From contig NZ_CP023559.1 in the NCBI RefSeq assembly GCF_003006155.1, positions 2,542,001 to 2,606,000 of the forward strand: a stretch of 64,000 bases of DNA. The letters are read 5' to 3'. The notes under the pieces were generated by a model. The model was not told the DNA's origin. It saw nothing but the letters and a program-made list of their open reading frames with translations, and did not search any database. This stretch comes from Salinicola tamaricis. GTDB taxonomy: Bacteria; Pseudomonadota; Gammaproteobacteria; Pseudomonadales; Halomonadaceae. Shown in pieces: positions 18,365-26,480 of this stretch. Each line of letters begins with the position of its first letter. The stretch's first letter is position 1. Position numbers and translations under genes: made by a program.

Positions 18365-18739
18365 CTACTCCTTGCGATCCCGCTCGAATCGCTCCAGGGG
18401 CGGAAAGGGCGGTAGCCAGCTTTCGCGTCGAATCGTCCATAGCTCATACGTCGGCGTGAATTGGTCGGGGTTGTCGAGCGCGCCCAGATGCAGCTCGATT
18501 TCGCCGTCGCTCACCGCAAAGACCGACGAACCACAGACCGGGCAGAAATGGCGTCCCTGGTACTCATGTGGCTCGCCTTCGATAGTGACCGCCTCCGTGG
18601 GGTAGTCGGCGGCGGCATAGAAGAGTGCGCCGTGATGCTTGCGGCAGTCCATGCAGTGGCAGATGCCGACTCGAAGCGGCTCGCCATGTGCCGTGACGCG
18701 GATTTTGCCGCACAGACAGCCGCCAGTGACCTGATCCAT
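18365..18739 (-). CDS. GFA (glutathione-dependent formaldehyde-activating) family protein
   Basis: Small zinc protein of 124 residues of the GFA/DUF636 (CENP-V) family. Cysteine motifs: GGCLCGKIRV (residues ~6-15), CHCMDCRKHHG (~33-43) and CPVCGSSVF (~80). Start ATG 18739 (MDQVTGGCLCG) has GGAGGCAGAC upstream; the longer upstream frame is not needed for the domain. Enzyme activity of this subgroup is mostly unproven. It sits next to a GST gene, fitting a glutathione-linked detoxification theme, but it is on the opposite strand. Confidence 0.85.
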   Translation of the reverse strand: MDQVTGGCLCGKIRVTAHGEPLRVGICHCMDCRKHHGALFYAAADYPTEAVTIEGEPHEYQGRHFCPVCGSSVFAVSDGEIELHLGALDNPDQFTPTYELWTIRRESWLPPFPPLERFERDRKE

Positions 18740-18797
18740 TGTCTGCCTCCTGATTTGTCTTTCGACCGAAGCGGTGCCGATGCATCCGTTCATCCAC

Positions 18798-20309
18798 TCA
18801 CCGGTGCACCCAGTCGAGATGCTCGAAGGCGCCATGGGTGTGGTCCTCGCGGAATAGCTCGTGATCGTGGCGCAGGCGGTCGGCGGCTTCGGCAGCGAAC
18901 TCCACCATGTCACAGATAAATAGCTTAGCCGGTGTTACCGCCTTCACGATCGCAGGTTCGATGTCGTAGTCGATCCGGCCGGAGTCGTCGGAGAGGGCAT
19001 GTACGCCGGCCAGTACCCCACCGCAGAGATGGGCGTAGGTCTTCCACTCGCTCTTGGAGAGGTCATCGAGATCGATGTCGTCGCGGAAGGGGGCGCGCTC
19101 GCGGGAGAGATAGCTGTGGCCTTCGAATTCGACGTGGCCGTAGAAGATGTCTCCGCGCACCAGGTGCACCGCCTGGGCGTGGCTGACGCGCTCGGCGCGG
19201 CTGTCCAGGGTGTAGGCAGAGGGCGGCACCAGCCCGGAGAGGGCGGAGCGCCGGGCCTGCTTGAGTTCGACGATCAGATCGTCCTTGCCCTCGCCGCCGG
19301 GGCCTTCGAGCAGCACATAGTAGCGGTTCAGCCCGAGCGAGGCGGTGCCCTGGCCGAGCCGGATCGCCACGTCCTTGACCCGCACGCCGTTACCCTCCTG
19401 CGCGCGGGCACGGGCCGGTATCTCGATGTCGTTCTCGGCGATCAGGCGATCCATGATCGTCTGGAACTCGTCGCGCCGCGAGGAGATCGGCACCAGCTTC
19501 TGGGTCGGGCGGAAGCCGCGGCGGCCCTCGTCGAGATAGTCGTCCACCAGCCACTCGTCGCGGGGCTCGTCGGCATCCTCGAACAGCTTCTTGATCAGCT
19601 TGGGTGCGTTGTCGTGGCGCATCTCCTCGTCCTGCTCGGTGCCCTCCCGCGCCAGCCGCTGCATCGCGTCGATATAGCCTTCGACGAAGTGGCGCACGAC
19701 CTTGAGCGCCTGCTTGCGCTTGAGATCGCCCTCGACCTCGGCGGCGATCAGAAAGCCCACCGCGCCGCGCTTGAGATCCCAGGTGAAGGGGGCGTAGTAG
19801 GCCTCGTCGAAATCGTTGACCGAGAAGATCGGCACGTTATCGGCATTGGGCATGACACCGAAATTGCTGGGGTGAACGTCCCCCAGGGCGAGCACCGTGG
19901 GCATCCAGGCGTCGTCGCCGGCCATGTCGCGATAGAACAGCAGGGCGGTGCCGCGGAAGAACGAGAAGAACGAATCGGCGAGCTTGTCGAACTTGGCACT
20001 GGCCTCTTCGGAGCCGTCGGCGATACGCGTCTGGTGGTCCTCGCGCAGCGTCTGGCGCACGTGGCGGCGCCGCTCGTGGCCGCTGAGCGCGCGCGGGCGC
20101 AGTACGAACTCGCCTGCGGCGACCGCTTCTGCCAGGCGCTTGAAGGTGGCATAGCGGGTGGCGACCTGGGGCGCTTCTGCGGCAGCGTCGCCATGCCGCG
20201 CCAGCGCCTGCGCCAGTTGTGCCTTGGTCATCGTCGAGCGCCCCTCGATGCCGCGCTGCTGGGCCTCGGCGTAGAGCGTCCTGCGGGTGGCGTCGGGCTG
20301 GGTGGTCAT
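18798..20309 (-). CDS. DUF2252 family protein
   Basis: Protein of 503 residues of DUF2252, a family of unknown function with a distant kinase-like fold. Visible conserved pieces: MAGDDAWMPTVLALGDVHPSNFG split around residues 175-195 (GDVHPSNFG is the family signature), SVNDFDEAYYAPF, and AERVSHAQAVHLVRGDIFYG. The N-terminus (RRTLYAEAQQRGIEGRSTMTK) resembles a Rho N-terminal/SAP-like nucleic-acid-binding motif. Start ATG 20309 follows CAGGGAGCCGACC; the upstream extension is a histidine-rich translation of short repeats and is rejected. A DUF2256 mini-protein is divergently encoded at 20531. Confidence 0.85.
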   Translation of the reverse strand: MTTQPDATRRTLYAEAQQRGIEGRSTMTKAQLAQALARHGDAAAEAPQVATRYATFKRLAEAVAAGEFVLRPRALSGHERRRHVRQTLREDHQTRIADGSEEASAKFDKLADSFFSFFRGTALLFYRDMAGDDAWMPTVLALGDVHPSNFGVMPNADNVPIFSVNDFDEAYYAPFTWDLKRGAVGFLIAAEVEGDLKRKQALKVVRHFVEGYIDAMQRLAREGTEQDEEMRHDNAPKLIKKLFEDADEPRDEWLVDDYLDEGRRGFRPTQKLVPISSRRDEFQTIMDRLIAENDIEIPARARAQEGNGVRVKDVAIRLGQGTASLGLNRYYVLLEGPGGEGKDDLIVELKQARRSALSGLVPPSAYTLDSRAERVSHAQAVHLVRGDIFYGHVEFEGHSYLSRERAPFRDDIDLDDLSKSEWKTYAHLCGGVLAGVHALSDDSGRIDYDIEPAIVKAVTPAKLFICDMVEFAAEAADRLRHDHELFREDHTHGAFEHLDWVHR

Positions 20310-20354
20310 GGTCGGCTCCCTGGCGTGATGATCGGCATGGTGATCGATAGGGTT

Positions 20355-20372
20355 ATCGGCATGGTTGCCGAT
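20355..20372. promoter_or_regulatory. ATCGGCA / TGCCGAT palindrome upstream of DUF2252 gene
   Basis: Perfect 7-base arms around TGGT, within a stretch (about 20327-20395) holding several more ATCGGCA or TGCCGAT copies. It is 46 bases upstream of the DUF2252 start, a position suitable for an operator or hairpin leader. Confidence 0.4.
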
Positions 20373-20530
20373 ATGTTGCCGATAGGCTGATCGGCGTCGG
20401 CTATGGCTTGCTATGCTCAGCATGGACGAGAGTGGGGCATTGCGCCCGCCGGAATCAGACCCGCCCAGCCGCCTCGTCACCGCTGAATCTTATTCAGGCC
20501 GTCTTGGTGGCCGCAGACGGAGCCACCGCG

Positions 20531-20683
20531 ATGGCCCACCGCAAGCCTCACCTGCCGACCAAGACCTGCCCGGTGTGCCAGCGCCCCTTCACCTGGCGCA
20601 GGAAGTGGGCGCGCGACTGGGACAACGTCGTCTACTGCTCCGAGCGCTGCCGCCGGGCCGGGCGGCGGGCGTTGGAAATCTGA
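20531..20683 (+). CDS. DUF2256 zinc-ribbon mini-protein
   Basis: Protein of 50 residues with the full DUF2256 pattern: [19 protein letters not shown], then [15 protein letters not shown]. Cys-x2-Cys and Cys-x3-Cys make a zinc site. The family is widespread and uncharacterised, and is often found near cryptochrome/photolyase or redox genes. ATG 20531 fits the normal length of 45-60 residues; the open frame extends further upstream, but without family sequence. Divergent from the DUF2252 gene. Confidence 0.85.
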   Translation: MAHRKPHLPTKTCPVCQRPFTWRRKWARDWDNVVYCSERCRRAGRRALEI

Positions 20684-20833
20684 ATATCGCCTCTCTGGCG
20701 TACAAACAATAACAGTTCACTACATAATGAAATGGCGATAGCATCGGCTACATGCGCTGACGAGGCAGTGCCGAGGGGGCTTCCGGCCCATTGTGGGGGT
20801 TGCACGGCACCTTGAGCAGGGGGTGGTAGGCAT

Positions 20834-22060
20834 TTGTCGTCAATAAATAATAAGTACGGCCTGCATTGGCTGACGGGGCAGTTCTGCGATATCGATAGAG
20901 AGTCGGTGTATCGGCAGTCGATGCAATCTCGGATGCGCCTCGAAACGCCTGTTTCATTAGCCATTGCTACGCTGATATTCGGCATGTTCGCGATTGCCGA
21001 TTATCAGATACTCGGGCTGACTCGAGCGTACTATCTGTTGGTCGCCATGCGCATCGTGGTGGTCGGCCTCTGTCTTTTCCTGGCCTTGCTCATGCTGCTC
21101 CGAGGGGATGTCTCCCATGGGGTGTGGCTGCACGCCATGCCGCTCTGGGTGCTTGCAACAGGGATCATCCTGATCGTTCCCTTGCGCCCGGACAGTCTAT
21201 CCACCCAGGTCATGGCGGTGATCGTGGCGATCATCGGCTTCTATCTGCTGATCCCCAATCTGCTGACGGTAGTCGCGTTCGCCAGTCTCTATTTGAGTCT
21301 CGGATTTCTCATTGCCGCTGCGCTGTTCGCCGAGGCGTCCTCTGGGGCACTCCTGCGCATGGCCTTGCTGCTGATCATGGCCAACGGCGTAGGCTTCTGT
21401 GCCTTGCTGAGGCTAGAGAAGTTACAGCGCAGACAGTTCGCGCTGCTGCACGATGAGCGTGATCAGAACCGCCAACTGCTCAAGGAGATCGCTCACCGCG
21501 AGCTGCTGGAAGAACAGCTGCGTCGGGTCGCCGAACGGGATTCGCTGACGGGCCTGAACAGCCGGCGTCATTTCATGAAGCTGGCCGATGCGCTGCTGCA
21601 GGTCTCTCGCGAGGACCAGACGCCATTGAGCCTGTTCATGATCGACGTGGATCACTTCAAGCGTATCAACGATACCTGGGGCCATAGCCAGGGCGACTGG
21701 GTGCTGACCCAGATTGCCGAGATTTGCACGCAGGCGCTGCGCCCCACCGATGTGATCGGCCGCTTCGGGGGTGAGGAGTTCGTGGTGGCGTTGCCCGATA
21801 CCGACGCCGAGGAGGCCATGATCGTCGCCGAGCGCTTGCGAAGAAAGGTGGCCGCGTTGCCCCTCGAGGAAGCGATGCGTGAGCTGCAGTTGAGTATCAC
21901 CATCGGTATCGCGGTCTCCCGTGGCGATGAAATCTCGCTGCAGAACGTGATCGCGCGCGCGGATCGGGCGCTCTACGCGGGCAAGCGCGAAGGCAGGAAT
22001 CGGGTAGTGGTCTGCGCCGAGATAAGCGCCGAAGAGCGTGCCGAAGACAGTCTGAAGTGA
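20834..22060 (+). CDS. Membrane diguanylate cyclase (GGDEF)
   Basis: Makes c-di-GMP. About 408 residues: an N-terminal region with about six hydrophobic helices (from LAIATLIFGMFAIADYQIL to LLLIMANGVGFCALLR), a short coiled linker (residues ~190-235), and a GGDEF domain (DSLTGLNSRRHF, MIDVDHFKRINDTWGH, signature GGEEF near 312). An RxxD inhibitory site (RPTD) stands five residues before GGEEF, so product inhibition should be intact. No EAL domain. The start is uncertain: TTG 20834 gives the longest protein; ATG 20921 is in frame just before the first helix but has a poorer ribosome site. No obvious operon partner. Confidence 0.88.
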   Translation: MSSINNKYGLHWLTGQFCDIDRESVYRQSMQSRMRLETPVSLAIATLIFGMFAIADYQILGLTRAYYLLVAMRIVVVGLCLFLALLMLLRGDVSHGVWLHAMPLWVLATGIILIVPLRPDSLSTQVMAVIVAIIGFYLLIPNLLTVVAFASLYLSLGFLIAAALFAEASSGALLRMALLLIMANGVGFCALLRLEKLQRRQFALLHDERDQNRQLLKEIAHRELLEEQLRRVAERDSLTGLNSRRHFMKLADALLQVSREDQTPLSLFMIDVDHFKRINDTWGHSQGDWVLTQIAEICTQALRPTDVIGRFGGEEFVVALPDTDAEEAMIVAERLRRKVAALPLEEAMRELQLSITIGIAVSRGDEISLQNVIARADRALYAGKREGRNRVVVCAEISAEERAEDSLK

Positions 22061-22113
22061 TGGATTCGCGGTTGTCTCATGGGGCGCTGGGGTCTTCATT
22101 GTGAAGAGGTAAT

Positions 22114-23076
22114 TTAGTGTGAAGAGACAAAAGTGGCCGCAGCCTGCGCCGGCGGGATCGCGAACGCCGCCTTCATCCGCCTGACTTCCGCGATCGGCGT
22201 ACGGCCGAACAGGCGCTTGAACTCGCGACTGAATTGCGAAGGGCTTTCGTAGCCGACCCGGGCGCTCGCGGCGGCGGCGGTCATGCCGTTTCTCACCATC
22301 AGCAGGCGGGCCTGATGCAGGCGCGTGGATTTCAGGTACTGCATCGGCGAGGTGCCGGTCACGGCCTTGAAGTGCGCATGGAAGGTCGCGATGCTCATGC
22401 CGGCGCGCCGCGATAGCTGGTCGACATCGAGGTCGTCCTGGTAAGCGGCGTGAATGCAGTGCAGCGCCCGCGCCACCTTGCCGAACTGGCCCTGCATCGC
22501 CAGCGCCGCCCGCATCGAGGGGCCTTGAGCTCCGGTCAGCACGTGAAAATAGATCTCGCGCACCAGTGCCGGGCCGAGTACCGCGGCGTCGAGCGGACGG
22601 CTCATGGCATCCAGGAAACGCAGCACCGACGCTTGCAGACGGTCGTCCATGGGCGTCGAGATCATGCCGCGTGGGGTGGCTGGGGGCAGATCGCCGATGG
22701 TCTCGATCTGCAGCATCACCTCCGCGGCGAGCTCGAAGTCCAGGTGCATGTAGATCGCCAGCAGCGGCTCTCGCTCGCTGGCGTCGGTTTCCATAGTGAA
22801 GGGGACCGGCACGGAGACGGCCAGGTAGTGCTGGGCGTCGTAGCGATAGACTTGCCCACCGAAGAAGCCCCGCTTGCGGCCCTGGCAGACGATCACGATG
22901 CCGGGATCGTAGAGCACCGGCGTGGATGTGAGCGGCCGGTTCGAGCGCAGGAACCTTACGTCCGGCAGAGTGGTCAGGTTGTACCCTTCCTCAGGCGCGA
23001 GCTTTTCCAGCAGGGCGACGATCGCCTGCTGCTGGGCGTCCGGCTCGGGGCGATACCGCTGGTTTGCTGAGGGCAT
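22114..23076 (-). CDS. AraC-family regulator (YqhC-like)
   Basis: Regulator of 320 residues with an N-terminal AraC_N cupin-like domain (PVLYDPGIVIVCQGRK, YLAVSVPVPF, TPRGMISTPMD) and two C-terminal HTH motifs (DVDQLSRRAGMSIATFHAHFK; ARVGYESPSQFSREFKRLFG). This architecture is that of YqhC-type aldehyde-responsive regulators. ATG 23076 has AAGGCTGCC upstream. It is divergent from the succinate-semialdehyde-dehydrogenase-like gene at 23291, consistent with an aldehyde-stress unit. Confidence 0.87.
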   Translation of the reverse strand: MPSANQRYRPEPDAQQQAIVALLEKLAPEEGYNLTTLPDVRFLRSNRPLTSTPVLYDPGIVIVCQGRKRGFFGGQVYRYDAQHYLAVSVPVPFTMETDASEREPLLAIYMHLDFELAAEVMLQIETIGDLPPATPRGMISTPMDDRLQASVLRFLDAMSRPLDAAVLGPALVREIYFHVLTGAQGPSMRAALAMQGQFGKVARALHCIHAAYQDDLDVDQLSRRAGMSIATFHAHFKAVTGTSPMQYLKSTRLHQARLLMVRNGMTAAAASARVGYESPSQFSREFKRLFGRTPIAEVRRMKAAFAIPPAQAAATFVSSH

Positions 23077-23290
23077 GATGGCAGCCTTTGTCGACGGATG
23101 GTGACGATGCGCTGCTCGATGTGGCGGCCGCTAGAGTCTGGCATGTTTTGGTCGGATCGAGCGGGCTGGAAAGAGCTTTAGGCAATGATGTGAGAGCGGG
23201 AGCCATCGTCGGTCAGTGGCGGCATTTCTATCATGCAAGTCGTTTTACGAGTGCTGTCTTGTTCTCGAATGACTTGTGAGGAGTGCTGCT

Positions 23291-24670
23291 GTGATCGACG
23301 TCCTGAATCCCGCCAATGGTCAAACAGTCGGCCAGGCGCCGGCCATGTCCGTGAGTGAAGTGAACGCTGCGATCGACCGAACCTGCGCCGCCTTTCCCGC
23401 CTGGTCACGCCAGCTGGCGAAGGCGCGCAGCGATCTGCTGCGGCGCTGGTTCGAGCGCATCCGCGACGACAAGGCGGCTTTTGCCGAACTCATCGTCAAG
23501 GAGAACGGCAAGTGCCTCTCCGAGGCGTACGCCGAGGTCGACTACGGTCTCGGTTTCATCGAGTGGTACGCGGAAGAGGCCAAGCGCGTCTACGGCGATA
23601 CCATCCCCAGCCATGCCGCGGATTCGGCCATCACGGTCGTCAAGGAACCGGTCGGCCCGACGGCGGCCATCACGCCGTGGAACTTCCCGTTCATGATGAT
23701 CACGCGCAAGATCGCTACCGCCCTGGCGGCGGGCTGCACGATGATCATCAAACCCGCCGAGGAAACCCCGCTGACCGCCTACAAGCTGCTGGAAGCCGCG
23801 CGGGAAGTCGGTATTCCGGAGGGCGTGTTCGAGATGGTCACCGGGGACCCGAAAGCAATCGGCGCGCGTTTCACCAGTGATACCCGTATCCGCAAGCTCT
23901 CGTTCACCGGATCGACCGCGGTGGGGCGCCTGCTCGCCAGTGCCAGCGGGCAGACGCTGACCCGCATGACGTTGGAGCTGGGGGGCAACGCGCCGTTCAT
24001 CGTCTTCGATGATGCCGACCTCGAGGCCGCCTTGGAGGGCGCGGTGGGTGCCAAGCTGCGCAACTCTGGCCAGGTCTGTATCTCGCCCAATCGCTTCTAT
24101 GTACACGACGCGATTCACGACCGATTCATCGAGGCGCTGGCCGAACGCGTCTCGCGAGTCGAAGTCGGCGATGGCATGCGTGACGACTTCGTCGTCGGGC
24201 CGATGATCAATCGGGCTGGTTTCGACAAGGTGGCGTCGCTGGTGGACGAAGCTCGCGCGCATGGCGCTCGTATCGTGCTCGGTGGCCAGGCGCATGCGGC
24301 GGGTGGGTTGTTCTACGAGCCGACCATCGTCTCTGGGCTCGATGACGATGCCGAGATGGCGCGGACCGAGATCTTCGGCCCGGTGTTCGCCGTCTATCGT
24401 TTCGATACCGAGGATGAAGTCATCGCACGCGCCAACGCCACCGAGTATGGCCTGGTCGCCTACGCCTACACTCGCGACCTGGGCCGGTCTTTGCGCCTGT
24501 CCCGAGCGCTGGAGGCGGGCATGGTCATTCTCAACAGCGGTTCGGTGGGAACGGCGTCGGTGCCGTTCGGCGGTATCAAGCAGTCCGGCTACGGTCGCGA
24601 GGGCAGCTACTACGGCATCGAGGAGTACGTCGACGTGAAGTATGTGTTGATGAGCGGTCTGGGCCGGTGA
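23291..24670 (+). CDS. NAD(P)-dependent aldehyde dehydrogenase, succinate-semialdehyde type
   Basis: Enzyme of 459 residues of the GabD/SSADH group. Motifs: ITPWNFPFMMITRKIA, KPAEETPLTAY, NAD loop FTGSTAVGRLL, glutamate in LELGGNAPFIVFDDAD, nucleophile cysteine in NSGQVCISPNRF, C-terminal PFGGIKQSGYGREGS. GTG 23291 is chosen as start because TGAGGAGT lies 7 bases upstream; the frame also contains GTG 23276. It is a little shorter at the N-terminus than E. coli GabD. Its likely regulator is the divergent AraC protein. Substrate could be succinate semialdehyde or another small semialdehyde. Confidence 0.87.
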   Translation: MIDVLNPANGQTVGQAPAMSVSEVNAAIDRTCAAFPAWSRQLAKARSDLLRRWFERIRDDKAAFAELIVKENGKCLSEAYAEVDYGLGFIEWYAEEAKRVYGDTIPSHAADSAITVVKEPVGPTAAITPWNFPFMMITRKIATALAAGCTMIIKPAEETPLTAYKLLEAAREVGIPEGVFEMVTGDPKAIGARFTSDTRIRKLSFTGSTAVGRLLASASGQTLTRMTLELGGNAPFIVFDDADLEAALEGAVGAKLRNSGQVCISPNRFYVHDAIHDRFIEALAERVSRVEVGDGMRDDFVVGPMINRAGFDKVASLVDEARAHGARIVLGGQAHAAGGLFYEPTIVSGLDDDAEMARTEIFGPVFAVYRFDTEDEVIARANATEYGLVAYAYTRDLGRSLRLSRALEAGMVILNSGSVGTASVPFGGIKQSGYGREGSYYGIEEYVDVKYVLMSGLGR

Positions 24671-24692
24671 CATGGCCTGCCCGCTAGCCGCT

Positions 24693-24848
24693 CTACTCGC
24701 CTCGTTCGGCGTCGCCTTCGCTCCGCAAGACCCCCAGCGCCCGTAGCCTTGGCACCGCGAAGTCGATGAAAGCGCGCACCTTGGCCGCCGCCCGGCGGCC
24801 CTCGACGTGGACCAGATTGACCGGTAGCGGGGCGGCCCGCTGGTGCCG
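24693..24848 (-). pseudogene. 3' tail of a LysR regulator gene
   Basis: The minus strand encodes RAAPLPVNLVHVEGRRAAAK and then VRAFIDFAVPRLRAL before a stop at 24693-24695, a typical C-terminus of a LysR protein of the CrgA-like group. About 50 codons remain; the HTH and most of the effector domain are missing. Its upstream edge meets the tail of another gene coded on the plus strand (24849-24983). Confidence 0.75.
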
Positions 24849-24983
24849 GTCAGTGCTGGGGTGGGCACGAGTTATCCGCTCTGCGGACCCGCCGGGTTTC
24901 TCGCCGCCATCAGCGCCGGGCTGGAGTCGCGTGGTGTCGCGGCGAATCAGATCGACTTCGAGACCTTCGGTCCGGCAGGATGA
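24849..24983 (+). pseudogene. 3' tail of a ferredoxin-reductase-type oxidoreductase gene
   Basis: The plus strand encodes YPLCGPAGFLAAISAGLES and then RGVAANQIDFETFGPAG before a stop at 24981-24983. This is the final NAD-binding segment (CGPxxF...FG) of flavohemoprotein/ferredoxin-NAD reductase family enzymes. No start and no upstream domain are present; sequence to the left belongs to the LysR tail. Together they look like the fused ends of a deleted divergent gene pair. Confidence 0.7.
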
Positions 24984-25087
24984 GAGGATAGACGTGCCAG
25001 GGCGCGGGATCTGCGACTAAAGTCCTGATTCCCGAGACCGCTTTTCTGCGAGGGGACTTGGTACGCTAGCCGCAGCTTTTCTCTTCC

Positions 25088-25110
25088 CTCGCCGTGTGCG
25101 GCGAGTTTTT
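25088..25110 (+). terminator. Terminator just upstream of lldD
   Basis: Stem CTCGCCG / CGGCGAG with TGTG loop followed by TTTTT. It may have ended the lost oxidoreductase gene (tail stop at 24983). It lies 39 bases before the lldD start, so any lldD promoter upstream of it would be attenuated. Confidence 0.8.
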
Positions 25111-25148
25111 CTTTCCACGGCTTCCGTACCGAGCGTCAAGGCGAACCC

Positions 25149-26345
25149 ATGATCATCTCTGGCCCTACCGACTACCGCCGAGCCGCCAAGCGGCGTATTC
25201 CTCGTTTTCTGTTCGATTATCTCGATGGCGGGGCGGTGACCGAAAGCACGATGCGCGGCAACGTCGAGGCCCTGCAGGGCATTCCGCTGCGCCAGCGGGT
25301 GCTGCAAGGGGGCGGTGATCCCCGGCTCGATACCGAGGTGCTGGGCAGCCGCTGGAAACTGCCGGTGGCGCTGGCGCCGGTCGGGGCGACCGGCATGTAT
25401 GCGCGCCGCGGCGAGGTGCAGGCTGCCAGGGCCGCCGAGAAAGCCGGCATCCCTTATACGCTGTCGACGGTATCGGTCTGCTCCATCGAAGAGGTGGCGG
25501 CGGGGGCCAGCGGTGAGCTGTGGTCACAGCTCTATGTGCTCAAGGATCGCGGCTTCATGCAGAACGCGCTGGAGCGCGCCTGGGCGGCGGGCATGAAGAC
25601 CCTGGTCTTCACCGTCGACATGCCGCTGCCGGGCTCGCGCTACCGCGACCGCCACTCCGGTATGTCCGGCCCGCATGCCAAGCTGCGCCAGGTCACTCAG
25701 GCGCTGACCCACCCCTGGTGGGCGTTCGATGTCGCGCTCAAGGGCAAGCCGCTATCGTTCGGCAATATCGAAGCGTATACCGGCCGCCAGATGAACATGG
25801 ACGACTACATGGGATTTCTGGCCAAGAACTTCGATCCCTCCATCAGCTGGAGCGAGCTGGAATGGATCCGCGAGAGCTGGAAGGGCAACCTGATCATCAA
25901 GGGCCTGCTGGACAAGGAGGATGCCCGTGATGCCGTGCGCATGGGGGCTGACGGCATCATCGTCTCCAACCATGGCGGCCGGCAGCTCGATGGCGCCATC
26001 CCCACGGCGCGGGCGTTGCCGCATATTGCCGAAGCCGTGGGTGACGAACTGACGGTGCTGGCGGACTCCGGCGTGCGCTCCGGGCTGGACGTGGTCAGGA
26101 TGCTGGCGCTGGGAGCGAAGGGCGTGCTGCTCGGCCGGGCCTATGCGTACGCGCTGGCGGCGGCCGGCGAGCGCGGCGTCTCGCATCTGCTGGAGCTGAT
26201 CGCGGCCGACCTGCGCGTGACCATGACGCTGATCGGTGCGCAAGCGCCCGCGGATATCAACGCCAGCCACCTGGAGTCGATGGTGAAGTCGCTGGAGAGC
26301 GAGCACCGCCCGGCGGTGGCGTCTCCGGAAGCCGCCAAGTTCTGA
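25149..26345 (+). CDS. lldD: FMN-dependent L-lactate dehydrogenase / alpha-hydroxy-acid oxidase
   Basis: Membrane-associated flavoenzyme of 398 residues that oxidises L-lactate (or a related 2-hydroxy acid) to pyruvate. Visible: [13 protein letters not shown] near the start, [54 protein letters not shown] with the FMN lysine, [10 protein letters not shown] with catalytic histidine and arginine, and [19 protein letters not shown] for phosphate binding. Length matches LldD (about 396). Start ATG 25149 follows AAGGCGAACCC. No lactate permease or LldR is next to it. Confidence 0.88.
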   Translation: MIISGPTDYRRAAKRRIPRFLFDYLDGGAVTESTMRGNVEALQGIPLRQRVLQGGGDPRLDTEVLGSRWKLPVALAPVGATGMYARRGEVQAARAAEKAGIPYTLSTVSVCSIEEVAAGASGELWSQLYVLKDRGFMQNALERAWAAGMKTLVFTVDMPLPGSRYRDRHSGMSGPHAKLRQVTQALTHPWWAFDVALKGKPLSFGNIEAYTGRQMNMDDYMGFLAKNFDPSISWSELEWIRESWKGNLIIKGLLDKEDARDAVRMGADGIIVSNHGGRQLDGAIPTARALPHIAEAVGDELTVLADSGVRSGLDVVRMLALGAKGVLLGRAYAYALAAAGERGVSHLLELIAADLRVTMTLIGAQAPADINASHLESMVKSLESEHRPAVASPEAAKF

Positions 26346-26480
26346 TCCCTTGACGTCGTCCCGGCTGTCGCGGCGGGCAGGGATGACACTGCTCCGCAGG
26401 TGGGATTGATCCACGTGATGGACGCGCCCCAGGGAAGGCCGGATGATTCGGCGCACGATTCACGCAAGCGAGACTCAGGG

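Noticed and set aside
18999..20390. 463-codon open frame on the plus strand
   Set aside because: Exact antisense of the DUF2252 gene; codon pattern and conserved motifs support the minus strand. Same reasoning for 53858-55177 (antisense of symporter) and 38173-39261 (antisense of oxidoreductase).
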